Below, one piece after another: positions 1-8,376 of a stretch of 34,393 bases of DNA (its first letter is position 1; the number at the start of each line of letters is the position of its first letter). Location: NCBI GenBank assembly GCA_003225315.1, contig QHZD01000008.1, positions 1 through 34,393 of the forward strand, written 5' to 3'. Source of the DNA: Acidobacteriota bacterium (lineage in GTDB: Bacteria > Acidobacteriota > Terriglobia > Acidiferrales > UBA7541). The notes beneath the pieces are model-generated. The model did no database searches. It was not told the origin of the DNA and saw only the letters and a program-made list of their open reading frames with translations. Position numbers and translations under genes: made by a program.

Positions 1-86
1 GATCACGAATTTAAACCGCTCCTGGGAAAGAAAACCCTTCTTCGAATTTACACAAAACCCTTGACGCTACCGAACCCAAATTTTGC

Positions 87-114
87 TTGACTTCCTCTTA
101 TTCCCTGGTATACT
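87..114 (+). promoter_or_regulatory. Sigma70-like promoter ahead of a terminator hairpin
   Basis: TTGACT at 87-92 and TATACT at 109-114 are separated by 16 bp, both close to the sigma70 consensus. The predicted start near 121 would be followed within about 20 nt by the hairpin at 141-160. The -10 box also sits in a short inverted repeat (TATAC at 109-113, GTATA at 122-126). No gene directly follows, so it may make a very short RNA, read through to ribBA, or be fortuitous. Confidence 0.45.
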
Positions 115-140
115 TTACTTTGTATAGAGTTCCGTTCGGG

Positions 141-168
141 AGCGGGAGCTTGCTCCCGCTTTTCTATT
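141..168 (+). terminator. Rho-independent terminator
   Basis: AGCGGGAG (141-148) and CTCCCGCT (153-160) form a perfect 8-bp GC-rich stem around a CTTG loop, followed by TTTCTATTT. The U-rich tract is present only on the plus strand. It may end a gene lying left of the window, or attenuate transcription from the promoter at 87-114. Confidence 0.7.
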
Positions 169-357
169 TGAGGCAGGCGTTTCCGCTTTGCCAGCCCAAA
201 CCAACCAAAATCGAGTCTTTTAGAATCAAGCACTTACGAATTGCTTTTTCTGTAAGTCTTTTCTTTCGATGTTCTTACAAAATGATGGGGGGTAGGGGGT
301 GCGTCGTCCCATCTGGCGCTTGGCGCAGCCGCCCTTGAAGCGCCGTTGCCCTCTCAG

Positions 358-366
358 TGCTATCAT
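358..366 (+). promoter_or_regulatory. Extended -10 candidate for ribBA
   Basis: TGCTATCAT matches an extended -10 element (TGn plus TATCAT). The nearest -35-like hexamer, TTGAAG at 335-340, is 20 bp away, which is long. The predicted start near 373 gives a leader of only about 22 nt before the ribBA ATG at 395, and no strong Shine-Dalgarno lies in it. Confidence 0.35.
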
Positions 367-394
367 TAAGTGAAGATCTAAGACGAATTACTTT

Positions 395-1576
395 ATGACT
401 GAAAGCTGTTCCTCTTTCGCCACCGTTGAAGAAGCTGTCGAGGAAATTCGCCAGGGCCGTATGGTCGTCCTCGTCGACGACGAGGACCGCGAAAACGAAG
501 GCGACCTCGCCATGGCCGCCGAAAAGATCACGCCCGACGCCATCAACTTCATGGCTAAGTACGGCCGCGGCCTGATTTGCATGCCGCTCACCGAAGAGCG
601 CTGCGACGAGCTCCATCTCCCGCTCATGTCGCCCATCAACACTTCCGTGCATGGCACCGCGTTCTGCGAAGCCATCGACGCGCGCCTCGGTGTTACTACC
701 GGCATCAGCGCTTCGGACCGCGCTATCACTATCCTTGCGGCCATCGATCCGAAAACGAAGCCGCAGGATCTTGCGCGCCCCGGCCACGTTTTCCCGCTGC
801 GCGCGCGCAATGGTGGCGTCCTCGTCCGCGCCGGCCAGACGGAAGCGTCCGTGGACCTCGCGCGCATCGCCGGGCTCAGCCCCGCCGGAGTCATCTGCGA
901 AATCATGAATGAAGACGGCACCATGTCCCGCGTGCCGCAGCTCATCGAATTTTGCAAGGAACACAATCTGAGGATGCTCACGGTGGCGGACCTCATTCGC
1001 TACCGCATGCAGCACGAACGCTACGTCCGCCGCGTGGCCGAAGCGGTCTTGCCCACGCGCTTCGGCGAATTCCGCATGATCGCGTATGCCAGCGACGTGG
1101 ACCACGATCAGCACATCGCTCTCGTACGCGGCGATCTGGAAGGCGCGGAGCCGGCGCTGGTGCGCGTTCATTCGCATTGCCTCACGGGAGATGTTTTTGG
1201 CTCCACCGCCTGCGATTGCAGCGAACTGGTTTCGCGCTCGCTGGCCGCCATCGCCAAGGAAAACCGCGGCGTTTTTCTATACCTGCACCACACCGGCCGC
1301 GGCTTCTCCGTGGATGCCGCCGAAGAGCCGGGAACGCTCCCGCAAATCCATTTTCACAAGCGCGGCCAGCTCGATCGCGAGCCCGCCCGCCAGCGCATGG
1401 TGCAGCACGAAAGCGGCATCGGCGCGCAAATCCTGATCGACCTTGGCCTCAAGGACATTCGCGTCCTCACCAATCACCCGAAGAAAGTCGTCGCTCTCGA
1501 AGGCTACGGCATCCGCATCGCCGACCAGGTGCCTCTCCGCATCGAGCAACCCAAGCCCACGCATCAGGTACTGTGA
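395..1576 (+). CDS. ribBA: Bifunctional DHBP synthase / GTP cyclohydrolase II-like protein (RibBA)
   Basis: Riboflavin biosynthesis, cytosolic, 393 aa. The N-terminal half (about 1-200) is 3,4-dihydroxy-2-butanone-4-phosphate synthase, which turns ribulose 5-phosphate into DHBP plus formate. It shows [11 protein letters not shown], the GRGLICMPL segment, [12 protein letters not shown] and [10 protein letters not shown]148 sits where E. coli RibB has a metal-binding His (GQTEA for GHTEA), a variation I recall in other RibBA proteins. The C-terminal half resembles GTP cyclohydrolase II and keeps the zinc cysteines (C262, C273, C275, same spacing as E. coli 54/65/67) and LTNHPKKV. However, the usual RQEGRGIGL reads HHTGRGFSV, and the catalytic Asp and Arg (E. 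coli D126, R128) align with V336 and H338. The first reaction is confident; GTP cyclohydrolase activity is doubtful. The gene stands alone on the plus strand. Confidence 0.93.
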   Translation: MTESCSSFATVEEAVEEIRQGRMVVLVDDEDRENEGDLAMAAEKITPDAINFMAKYGRGLICMPLTEERCDELHLPLMSPINTSVHGTAFCEAIDARLGVTTGISASDRAITILAAIDPKTKPQDLARPGHVFPLRARNGGVLVRAGQTEASVDLARIAGLSPAGVICEIMNEDGTMSRVPQLIEFCKEHNLRMLTVADLIRYRMQHERYVRRVAEAVLPTRFGEFRMIAYASDVDHDQHIALVRGDLEGAEPALVRVHSHCLTGDVFGSTACDCSELVSRSLAAIAKENRGVFLYLHHTGRGFSVDAAEEPGTLPQIHFHKRGQLDREPARQRMVQHESGIGAQILIDLGLKDIRVLTNHPKKVVALEGYGIRIADQVPLRIEQPKPTHQVL

Positions 1577-1670
1577 TGAACATCTCTCCCAGTTTCCGTT
1601 CTTCACACCATCCGGCGCGCGGCGTGAATGAAAGTAATCTCCGTCCACACGTCAGCTACCGCCCACCCGT

Positions 1671-1747
1671 CATTCCGAACGAAGCAGGCCGATTTTTTCT
1701 TCACGCTTCGCTCCCGCGAAGCGGTCGGCCTGCGAATGTGAGGAATC
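1671..1747. repeat. Nested palindromic intergenic repeat
   Basis: Between the convergent ribBA and ComEA-like genes is a nested inverted repeat. The outer arms are CAGGCCGA (1685-1692) and TCGGCCTG (1725-1732); the inner arms are CGCTTCGC (1704-1711) and GCGAAGCG (1716-1723) around a TCCC loop. It is flanked by CATTCCGAACGAAG and GAGGAATCTCT, which resemble a dispersed intergenic repeat I associate with acidobacterial genomes. It could act as a bidirectional terminator. Only one copy is seen in this window. Confidence 0.5.
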
Positions 1748-1751
1748 TCTC

Positions 1752-2120
1752 TTATGGTTTGTCTGGCGGCTTTTCTGCCGGAAGAGTGGACTTCACTGGT
1801 AGGGCGCCGCTCTTTGCGGGAGCCGGCTTTCCGACCGTCAAATATTTGCGCATTTTTTCGAGGCGCTTCGGCCCAAGTCCGCGAATCGCCAGCAAGTCAT
1901 CCACGCTCTTGAACGCGCCATACGATTTTCGCATTTGCAAAATCTTTTCCGCCGTTGCCGGCCCAATCCCCGGCACCTGCTGCAATTCTTCGGACGTCGC
2001 GGTGTTGATGTTTACCGGTTTTGGCGGTGGCTTTTTCTTGGCGGAACTTGCAGTAACTAACAGAGAAAGGATCAAGCATAGAGAAAGGAGAACCCGCAGA
2101 ACCGGAGAACGCAGCCTCAT
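1752..2120 (-). CDS. Secreted ComEA-like helix-hairpin-helix protein
   Basis: A 122-aa protein with a signal peptide (about 1-27, basic start then a leucine-rich core ending near ASSA) and a ComEA-type double helix-hairpin-helix at about 38-100. That domain contains NINTATSEELQQVPGIGPATAEKI and then GLGPKRLEKM. In competent bacteria ComEA binds incoming DNA at the cell surface or in the periplasm. It is shorter than Bacillus ComEA (about 205 aa) but similar to Gram-negative ComEA proteins. The C-terminal tail is Pro/Lys-rich. It is the last gene of the long minus-strand run, and no other competence gene is nearby, so DNA uptake is inferred from family only. Confidence 0.85.
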   Translation of the reverse strand: MRLRSPVLRVLLSLCLILSLLVTASSAKKKPPPKPVNINTATSEELQQVPGIGPATAEKILQMRKSYGAFKSVDDLLAIRGLGPKRLEKMRKYLTVGKPAPAKSGALPVKSTLPAEKPPDKP

Positions 2121-2189
2121 AGGGGCGCTATTATGATACGGGAACGTACTTATATCAATAACACAAAGACTTGGGCAAGAAGAGTGGCG

Positions 2190-2531
2190 TTAACGAGCGC
2201 GATGCAGATAGTCGTAAACCCACAAGCAGGCAAACGGAAGCACGCCAAGCCAGAGAATCACGGCGACGATGCGCATCCAAAATCCTCCATCGGGGTTTGC
2301 TTTAACACTTCGTACAACTCTGTTCGTTCCACACAGCATAACAAATGTGACGGAATGCAGGAGGAAGCCAACAACAAGGCAGGTTGCTAGGAAGGTTCGT
2401 AGGGTCGCTGGTAGATACAACTTCCATGTTTCGCGCAGAGCATCGAAAAAAAGGACTCCAACGAGACCAAAGAAGCCCACGAATGTTCCTACTGCAAAAG
2501 TCATTTCAAGCGGAGAAGTTTGACGGCGCAT
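2190..2531 (-). CDS. Small integral membrane protein, unknown function
   Basis: A 113-aa protein I do not recognise. It has three or so hydrophobic segments: about 11-30 (TFAVGTFVGFFGLVGVLFF), 45-68 (LRTFLATCLVVGFLLHSVTF) and 86-107 (IVAVILWLGVLPFACLWVYDY). Base composition is visibly poorer in GC than the flanking genes, which may mean a recent arrival or weak selection. It lies 46 bp after the M16 peptidase and 69 bp before the ComEA-like gene on the same strand. No good Shine-Dalgarno precedes the ATG, so the start is tentative. Confidence 0.6.
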   Translation of the reverse strand: MRRQTSPLEMTFAVGTFVGFFGLVGVLFFDALRETWKLYLPATLRTFLATCLVVGFLLHSVTFVMLCGTNRVVRSVKANPDGGFWMRIVAVILWLGVLPFACLWVYDYLHRAR

Positions 2532-2577
2532 AGCTGATGATGGCAGGGTCGACCAGGTTACACTTCGATCTTTACCC

Positions 2578-3951
2578 TTAGGACAACATTGTTCCCTGGG
2601 CGTCGAAGATTTCGAGTTCGCCGAAAAGCGCGGCTTGCGATTCGATTTGCGCGCGGTCGCCGACGGCGACGATTTGCATGCTTGCGGAGTCTAGATATTT
2701 TCGCGCTGCGGCGAGCACGTCTTGGGGTGTAAGCGCGCGAACTCTCTGGCGAAACGTTTCGAGATAATCGTCCGGCAATTCGTTCAGCGCCACGACGGAG
2801 AGTTGCGAGAGCAAACCGTCCTGCGTCGCCAGGCCTATCGAAAAAACGCCGCTCAAATAATTTTGCGCGTCGGCAAGTTCCGCCTCCGGCACAGGCAAGG
2901 ACCGCAGTTTGTCCATCTCGTAGAAAATTTCCGTCAGTGCTGCCGCCACAACTTCATTGCGCACCGCCGCCGAAACCGAAAAGTAGCCGTGCTGCCGCAG
3001 CGCATTCACGCCGCTCCGAGGACTGTAAGTGTAGCCTTTGTCTTCACGGATATTCATGACTAACCGGGAATTAAATGCTCCGCCGTACAAGCTATTTGTC
3101 AGGCCCAGCTTCACCCAGTCTGGATGTTTTCGCGTGATTGCGTGGCAGCCCGCAAGAATCTGCGTTTGGATGGCGCCGGGAACGTGCACCAGGTAGACGC
3201 GCCGGCCACGCGGATTCGCGGGAGCCGCGGCCGCAGGCGTCTGCGGTTTTTTCCCAGTCCACTTGCCGAAAACGTTTTCGGCGGTCTTCAACATTTCATT
3301 CGAGTCAAAATCGCCAACGAGCAGCAACAAGGCATTTTCCGGTGTGTAGAATTCGCGGTAGACCGCCTGCAAATCTTCGCGTTTGTACGCCTCCACTTGC
3401 GCTTCGCCCGGCGCAACCTGGGCGTACGGATGCGCGCCGAATAAAACTTTGCGCAACCGTTCGCTTGCCAGGAAATCCGGCTCGGTGCGCTGCATTTTTA
3501 CTTCTTCGAGTTTCTGCCTTCGTTCGCGTTCGAATTCGGCCTGCGGAAACGAGGCTTCCCGCGCCAGTTCATTCACCAATCCGAGAAGCGGCTCCGCAAA
3601 TTCCGAAAGGCCGGAGAACGAAATTTCGCTGGTGTCCGCTCCAGCACTCGAAGAAAGGTCCGCCCCGGTGCGGCGCAAATCTTCCTCGATCTGGCGGCTC
3701 ACACGCTTTGCTGTTCCCGTACGCGCCACGATCGCGGTCATTTCGGCGAGTCCCGGAGCGCGATGCACCACGGTTGCGTTTCCGGAACGGAAGAACAGTT
3801 CGCCGTGAAACTTGGGAATCGAGTGCGCTTCCGCGAGAATGACTTCGAGACCATTCGAAAGCCGCGCCCTGGTCCGCTTCGGCCAGGTCACCGGACGTTC
3901 GGGGGCGAGAGCGGGAACGCCGACCGCGACTTCAACAGCACGGGTGGCCAT
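2578..3951 (-). CDS. M16 family peptidase, non-catalytic-type subunit
   Basis: A 457-aa M16 (pitrilysin/insulinase-like) protein. The inverted zinc motif HxxEH is absent: the matching helix reads APGLAEMTAIVA. The Arg/Tyr region typical of the partner half is kept (GGAFNSRLVMNIREDKGYTYSPRSG, about residues 290-315). Two-chain M16B peptidases work as heterodimers of one zinc-bearing and one Arg/Tyr-bearing chain, and this is the latter. The ATG overlaps the TAA of the zinc-bearing gene by one base (TAATG), implying coupled translation and equal amounts; the longer upstream reading frame lies within that gene and is rejected. No signal peptide is obvious, so location is uncertain. Confidence 0.9.
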   Translation of the reverse strand: MATRAVEVAVGVPALAPERPVTWPKRTRARLSNGLEVILAEAHSIPKFHGELFFRSGNATVVHRAPGLAEMTAIVARTGTAKRVSRQIEEDLRRTGADLSSSAGADTSEISFSGLSEFAEPLLGLVNELAREASFPQAEFERERRQKLEEVKMQRTEPDFLASERLRKVLFGAHPYAQVAPGEAQVEAYKREDLQAVYREFYTPENALLLLVGDFDSNEMLKTAENVFGKWTGKKPQTPAAAAPANPRGRRVYLVHVPGAIQTQILAGCHAITRKHPDWVKLGLTNSLYGGAFNSRLVMNIREDKGYTYSPRSGVNALRQHGYFSVSAAVRNEVVAAALTEIFYEMDKLRSLPVPEAELADAQNYLSGVFSIGLATQDGLLSQLSVVALNELPDDYLETFRQRVRALTPQDVLAAARKYLDSASMQIVAVGDRAQIESQAALFGELEIFDAQGTMLS

Positions 3952-5276
3952 TAGGCGGCCTCCTTCTTGTCTGAGGGGGCGCTCGTTTTGACAGGCGCGC
4001 GAAAGACGATGGCGCGTTTTTCGTTTCGCAGATATCTCTTCGCGACAGTGAGAATCTCTTCGCGCGTCACGGCAAGGAATCCGTCCAGGATGGTGTTCAC
4101 CAATTGCGGATCGTGGTCGAACAGCGTGAAGCAGGCGAGAAGATGCATCAATCCATATTTCGGCATGTACCCACCGCGGCCACCCTCGAGCGTCGCGTAA
4201 TAATCCGAGCGCCACTTCACTTTCAATTGTTCCAGTTCGTCCGCGCTGACTCCGTTTTGCTGAACTTCGCGGATTACGGCGTCAAAGGCTTCCAGCGCCG
4301 CATGGCTCGAATACTCGGGCTTGTGAATTATGCGGGTGGTCATTTGCGAAGGCCCGTTGTAACCGAAGAGATCGTCGATTCCGCCTCCGGCTTCGACGGC
4401 AATCTGTTTCTCCTGCACCAACTCGCGATGAATTCTTCCCGCGCGTCCGCCGTGAAGAGCCTGATCGAGCAAGGCCATCGCACACCAATCGGCAGTGCGT
4501 CTTTTTGGCAGCACGTATCCGACCGCAATAGCGGGCAGCGTCCCGAATTTTTCCTCCACGGTCCCGCGGCGTTCTTCCGTTTGTTCCGGCTCGGTGGGAT
4601 CGGCGAACGGCGGCGGCGCTCCGGCGGGGATATCGCCAAAATGTTTTTTGGCCAGAGCGATGCCTTCTTCCGGCTTCATATCACCCAGGATGAGCAACAC
4701 GGCGTTATTCGGCACATAGTATGTTTTGAAAAAGCCCTGCACGTCAGCCAGGTCGGCGGCATCAAGATCGGCAAAATCACCATAGAAATTGTGCGCGTTG
4801 GCCCAATTACGGAAGGCCACGGGAGGCATGTCGAGCCAGGGGAAACCGCCATAAGGCTGGTTCATGACGTTGACGCGAACTTCTTCTTTCACAACGTCGC
4901 GCTGATTCTTAAGATTTTCGTCATCCACTTTCAGAGCGCGCATGCGGTCCGCTTCAAGCCACAAGACGCGCTCCAGCGCATTCGACGGCACAGCCTCGTA
5001 ATAATTCGTCACGTCGTAACTGGTCGAGCCGTTCAGCATGCCGCCGCTGGAATTGACCAGCTTGATGTGCTGCATCTTCGGGGCATTCGCGGAACCCTGG
5101 AACATCATGTGCTCGAAGAGATGCGCAAACCCGCTGCGTCCCTGCGGTTCGAGCCGGAAGCCAATTTTGTAGTAAACGGCCACGGTGACCACAGGAGCCG
5201 TTGCGTCCGGTGCGACCACCACGTCCAGGCCATTTGCCAGTTTGGTGCTTTCGATTCCAATCTGGAGTCGTTTCAC
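3951..5276 (-). CDS. M16 family zinc metallopeptidase, catalytic subunit
   Basis: A 441-aa M16 peptidase with the zinc motif HLFEH (H52, E55, H56) and the third ligand in VVKEEVRVN (E131/E132). A GGRAGRIHRELVQEKQI segment occurs in the C-terminal half. It should cleave peptides or small unfolded proteins together with the downstream chain. The start is GTG, overlapping the stop of the DUF2520 gene by four bases (GTGA). A one-base overlap links it to the second M16 gene, so the three genes form one translationally coupled unit. There is no clear signal peptide, although M16B proteins of this type are often periplasmic. Confidence 0.92.
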   Translation of the reverse strand: MKRLQIGIESTKLANGLDVVVAPDATAPVVTVAVYYKIGFRLEPQGRSGFAHLFEHMMFQGSANAPKMQHIKLVNSSGGMLNGSTSYDVTNYYEAVPSNALERVLWLEADRMRALKVDDENLKNQRDVVKEEVRVNVMNQPYGGFPWLDMPPVAFRNWANAHNFYGDFADLDAADLADVQGFFKTYYVPNNAVLLILGDMKPEEGIALAKKHFGDIPAGAPPPFADPTEPEQTEERRGTVEEKFGTLPAIAVGYVLPKRRTADWCAMALLDQALHGGRAGRIHRELVQEKQIAVEAGGGIDDLFGYNGPSQMTTRIIHKPEYSSHAALEAFDAVIREVQQNGVSADELEQLKVKWRSDYYATLEGGRGGYMPKYGLMHLLACFTLFDHDPQLVNTILDGFLAVTREEILTVAKRYLRNEKRAIVFRAPVKTSAPSDKKEAA

Positions 5277-6169
5277 GAGCCGCCCCCCGTCGCCTTTGCC
5301 TTTGAAATCAGTCCCACAGAACTCTTTTCCAGCTCGCTCAACACCCCAGTGGCATCATCCGCGAGCGCGCGTGCTGCCAGATGATTCAGCACGTCATACG
5401 CATCCACAAATTCCTTCGGCGAGCGCCGAAGAGCCTGCAAGTGCGCGCGCACTACTTTGAAGTCTCCGCGCGAAAGCGGGCCCGTCCAGGCCGCACGCGG
5501 CCCAAGCGTTTCGAAATTGTCCAACACTTGGCGCGTCAAGGGCAACAAGGCGCGCACGGCTTCGCGCCGCTTCATCCCCAGGGAGAGGAGCACCTGCGTG
5601 GCTGCTTCCTCGACGGCGAGAATATGGCCGGCGGCCATTGCCGCAGCCGCATGATACAAAAGCTTCTTGTCCCCGGAGACGCGCACGGGCACTCCGCCGA
5701 GATCACGCGCGATTCGGCGCGCCACTCGCACCGCCTGCGTTTGGCCTTCAATCGCGAAGACCCTTCCTTCGAGCGACGGAACCGTGACGCCGCTGAAGGA
5801 TTGGAGTGGATGCATCGACCCAACCATCGCACCCTGGACTCGCAAGGTTTCGAGCGCACCAGAGTCCATTGCGCCGCTTGTATGCAGGACAACTCTTCCG
5901 CGCAATTCTTCTTCGCCAATCCTGGCGAGCTCTCGCGCCGCAAAGGCGATTTCATCATCCGGCGTGGCGATCAGGATGACCTGCGACAACAGGACTTGGC
6001 GGGTCATACTCGCGAAAGCCTTCCCTGCCCCAATGAATCGAACGGCGCGCCGCGCGCTGGCCTCGCTGCGGGTCAGAACCGCGCCAATCCTCCACCCCGC
6101 TTCACGCAATTGGCGTCCCAGCGCACGTCCCACTCGTCCCGCACCGATGATGGCCAGGCTACTTGGCAT
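5273..6169 (-). CDS. Rossmann-fold / DUF2520 domain protein
   Basis: A 298-aa predicted oxidoreductase-like protein. The N-terminus has an NAD(P)-binding Rossmann fold (IIGAGRVGRALG, residues 7-18), and the C-terminal half matches the alpha-helical DUF2520 region (HPLQSFSG and YHAAAAMAAGHILA segments). The family resembles ketopantoate and pyrroline-5-carboxylate reductases, but the substrate is not known. I chose the ATG at 6169 because it puts the dinucleotide loop directly after the start; an earlier in-frame start at 6208 adds 13 unlikely residues. A 73-bp gap after uvrB contains an AT-rich inverted repeat (GCCTA 6224-6228, TAGGC 6237-6241) that could carry a promoter. It overlaps the M16 gene by 4 bp. 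Confidence 0.85.
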   Translation of the reverse strand: MPSSLAIIGAGRVGRALGRQLREAGWRIGAVLTRSEASARRAVRFIGAGKAFASMTRQVLLSQVILIATPDDEIAFAARELARIGEEELRGRVVLHTSGAMDSGALETLRVQGAMVGSMHPLQSFSGVTVPSLEGRVFAIEGQTQAVRVARRIARDLGGVPVRVSGDKKLLYHAAAAMAAGHILAVEEAATQVLLSLGMKRREAVRALLPLTRQVLDNFETLGPRAAWTGPLSRGDFKVVRAHLQALRRSPKEFVDAYDVLNHLAARALADDATGVLSELEKSSVGLISKAKATGGGS

Positions 6170-6242
6170 GCAATGTTTAGGATAACCTGAGGGCAACGCC
6201 GATACCAATTTCTACATATTTTCGCCTATTTATAATTAGGCA

Positions 6243-8273
6243 TCAGGCGGGAGCGGCTTCGGCAGAAAACAGACCGGTCACGTCTTTTTGCTTTAAGGCG
6301 CGAATACGATCGCGGAGTTGAGCGGCTTTCTCGAATTCAAATTTTTTGGCGGCCTCGCGCATCTGCGCTTCCAGTTGCTGAAGCATTTCCGCGAGCTGTT
6401 GTTCGCTCTTGATATTCGCAGTGGCGGCGTCGAGGGTGGCGTCGTCCACCGGCACGGTCACGTAGTCCGCTTCAACAATTCTGGCGAGCTCCATGTCCAC
6501 GGACTTGATGATGGACATCGGAGTAATATTATTCTCTTTGTTATAGGCGACTTGCTTCGCACGGCGGCGATTGGTTTCGTCGATGGCTTGATTCATCGAA
6601 TCGGTCCGGCGGTCCGCGTACAAAATCGCCCGGCCTTCGATGTGCCGGGCGCAACGGCCAATCGTTTGAATCAGAGACGTGGTGCTGCGCAAGAATCCCT
6701 CTTTGTCGGCGTCCAAAATGGCCACAAGCGACACTTCCGGCAGATCCAAGCCCTCCCGAAGTAAGTTGATTCCAATGAGCACGTCAAATTCGCCGCGCCG
6801 TAAATCGCGCAAAATTTTGATACGGTCCAGCGTTTCCACTTCAGAGTGGAGATAGCGACACTTGACGCCGATTTCGGAAAAATATTCGGACAAATCCTCG
6901 GCCATGCGTTTCGTCAGCGTGGTCACCAGCACCCGCTCATTCTTTTCGGAGCGCACGCGAATTTCTTCTAGAAGGTCATCGACCTGGCCCTTGACCGGAC
7001 GAATTTCCACCTGCGGGTCGACCAGGCCTGTGGGCCGAATCACCTGTTCCACGACTACGCCGCCTGCTTTGGTCAGCTCATACGGCCCGGGTGTTGCGGA
7101 GACATATACAACTTGATTGACGCGGTGTTCGAACTCCTCGAAGGTCAAAGGCCGGTTGTCCAGCGCCGAGGGCATTCGAAAGCCGTAGTCCACCAGGGTC
7201 TGCTTACGCGCGCGGTCGCCGTTGAACATTCCGCGCACTTGACCAACGGTCTGGTGCGACTCATCAATGAACATCAGGTAGTCCTGCGGCACATAGTCGA
7301 GCAGGGTTGGCGGCGCTTCCCCGGGCAAACGGCCGCTGAGGTGGCGTGAATAATTCTCAATGCCGTGGCAGTAGCCGATAGTGCGCATCATTTCGATATC
7401 AAACATCGTGCGCTGGACGACGCGTTGCGCCTCGACAAATTTTCCCTGCTTCTCCATCTCTTTTTTCCACCACCACAGCTCTTCCTGAATGCTGACGATG
7501 GCGCGGTCGCGCTGCTCCTGCGGCATGACGTAATGCGTTTTCGGATAAATCGGAACGCGTGACAAATCCTCCTGCCCCGCTCGTACCTCGGCGGTAAGCG
7601 GATCGATTTGCCGGAGAGAATCAATCTGGTCGCCCCACATTTCGATGCGGTAGGCCTGATCTTCGTAGGTGGGATAGATTTCGATCATGTCGCCGCGGAC
7701 GCGGAAGCTGCCCCGGCGCAGATCCTCGCTGCGATCGTATTGTATATCCACGAACCGGCGCAGAAGCGCTTCTCGCGAAGTCTGCTGGCCCTTTTCGAGC
7801 ATGACGAGCATGCCGTAATAAGCTTCCGGAGAACCGAGGCCGTAAATGCAGGATACGGAGGCGACGATCACAACGTCGCGGCGTTCGAATAGGGAGCGAG
7901 TCGCGCTCATGCGCAGCTTGTCCAGCTCGTCGTTGATGGTGGCTTCCTTGTCGATGTAAATGTCCGCCGAGGGAACGTAGGCTTCGGGCTGGTAAAAATC
8001 GTAATAGCTGACGAAATATTCAACGGCGTTTTCCGGAAAGAAGGCCTTGAACTCGTGATACAACTGCGCAGCCAAAGTCTTGTTATGCGCCAGAACCAGC
8101 GCGGGGCGGCCAGCCTGCTCGATCAGCTTGGCCATGGTGAAAGTTTTGCCCGACCCTGTGACGCCAAGGAGCACCTGGTGCTTCTCGCCCGCCTCCACGC
8201 CAGCGTAGAGCTGGTCAATCGCGGCGGGCTGGTCGCCGCGTGGCTGATAGTTGCTGTGCAGCTTGAATTTCAT
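6243..8273 (-). CDS. uvrB: UvrABC excinuclease subunit B
   Basis: Nucleotide excision repair helicase-like subunit that receives damaged DNA from UvrA and recruits UvrC. It is 676 aa, normal for the family. Visible features are Walker A GVTGSGKT (37-44), the DNA-clamping beta-hairpin region around [12 protein letters not shown] (about 92-104), the DESH box in MFIDESHQT (near 335), SATPGPYE and helicase motif VI in [11 protein letters not shown]-terminal UVR domain ([17 protein letters not shown]) provides UvrC contact. The ATG at 8273 starts directly with [16 protein letters not shown] as usual. A consensus TATAAT lies about 45 bp upstream. I see no LexA-type box that I can defend. Confidence 0.98.
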   Translation of the reverse strand: MKFKLHSNYQPRGDQPAAIDQLYAGVEAGEKHQVLLGVTGSGKTFTMAKLIEQAGRPALVLAHNKTLAAQLYHEFKAFFPENAVEYFVSYYDFYQPEAYVPSADIYIDKEATINDELDKLRMSATRSLFERRDVVIVASVSCIYGLGSPEAYYGMLVMLEKGQQTSREALLRRFVDIQYDRSEDLRRGSFRVRGDMIEIYPTYEDQAYRIEMWGDQIDSLRQIDPLTAEVRAGQEDLSRVPIYPKTHYVMPQEQRDRAIVSIQEELWWWKKEMEKQGKFVEAQRVVQRTMFDIEMMRTIGYCHGIENYSRHLSGRLPGEAPPTLLDYVPQDYLMFIDESHQTVGQVRGMFNGDRARKQTLVDYGFRMPSALDNRPLTFEEFEHRVNQVVYVSATPGPYELTKAGGVVVEQVIRPTGLVDPQVEIRPVKGQVDDLLEEIRVRSEKNERVLVTTLTKRMAEDLSEYFSEIGVKCRYLHSEVETLDRIKILRDLRRGEFDVLIGINLLREGLDLPEVSLVAILDADKEGFLRSTTSLIQTIGRCARHIEGRAILYADRRTDSMNQAIDETNRRRAKQVAYNKENNITPMSIIKSVDMELARIVEADYVTVPVDDATLDAATANIKSEQQLAEMLQQLEAQMREAAKKFEFEKAAQLRDRIRALKQKDVTGLFSAEAAPA

Positions 8274-8317
8274 GGGATGGGTCTCCCGCAGCTTCGACGG
8301 CCGCTGCCGAATCCTTC

Positions 8318-8323
8318 ATTATA
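8318..8323 (-). promoter_or_regulatory. -10 box upstream of uvrB
   Basis: A perfect TATAAT on the minus strand lies about 45 bp upstream of the uvrB ATG. The sequence 16-18 bp further upstream is GC-rich and has no good -35 match, so an activator or an alternative sigma factor could be needed. Confidence 0.4.
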
Positions 8324-8376
8324 CTCCGCCTCGCAAGCTGCGGCCCTCGATGGGGAAAAGTAGCGGCGGTTTCGAA

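Larger units (their letters stand above)
1..394. other. Non-coding region upstream of ribBA
   Basis: No convincing gene is seen here; open frames are short and lack family resemblance. The region is less GC-rich than the genes beside it. It holds a sigma70-like promoter at 87-114, an intrinsic terminator hairpin at 141-168, a G-rich patch (G6-TA-G5, 287-299) and an extended -10 candidate at 358-366. I searched for an FMN riboswitch, a common leader of riboflavin genes, and could not recognise its conserved segments. Confidence 0.6.

Noticed and set aside
232-267. ACTTAC/GTAAGT inverted repeat followed by a pyrimidine tract
   Set aside because: The 6-bp AT-rich stem with a 14-nt loop is too weak to call a terminator.
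1-394. FMN riboswitch ahead of ribBA
   Set aside because: The conserved RFN segments could not be identified in the upstream sequence.
275-1177. A 300-codon open frame on the minus strand across ribBA
   Set aside because: It lies antisense to a strongly conserved RibB domain, has no domain resemblance and reflects GC-rich codon structure.
952-2136. A 394-codon plus-strand frame overlapping ribBA and the ComEA-like gene
   Set aside because: It is very rich in Arg, Pro and His, overlaps two real genes and crosses the intergenic palindrome.
4104-5384. A 426-codon plus-strand frame over the zinc M16 gene
   Set aside because: The opposite strand encodes HLFEH and the full M16 fold, so this is a shadow frame.
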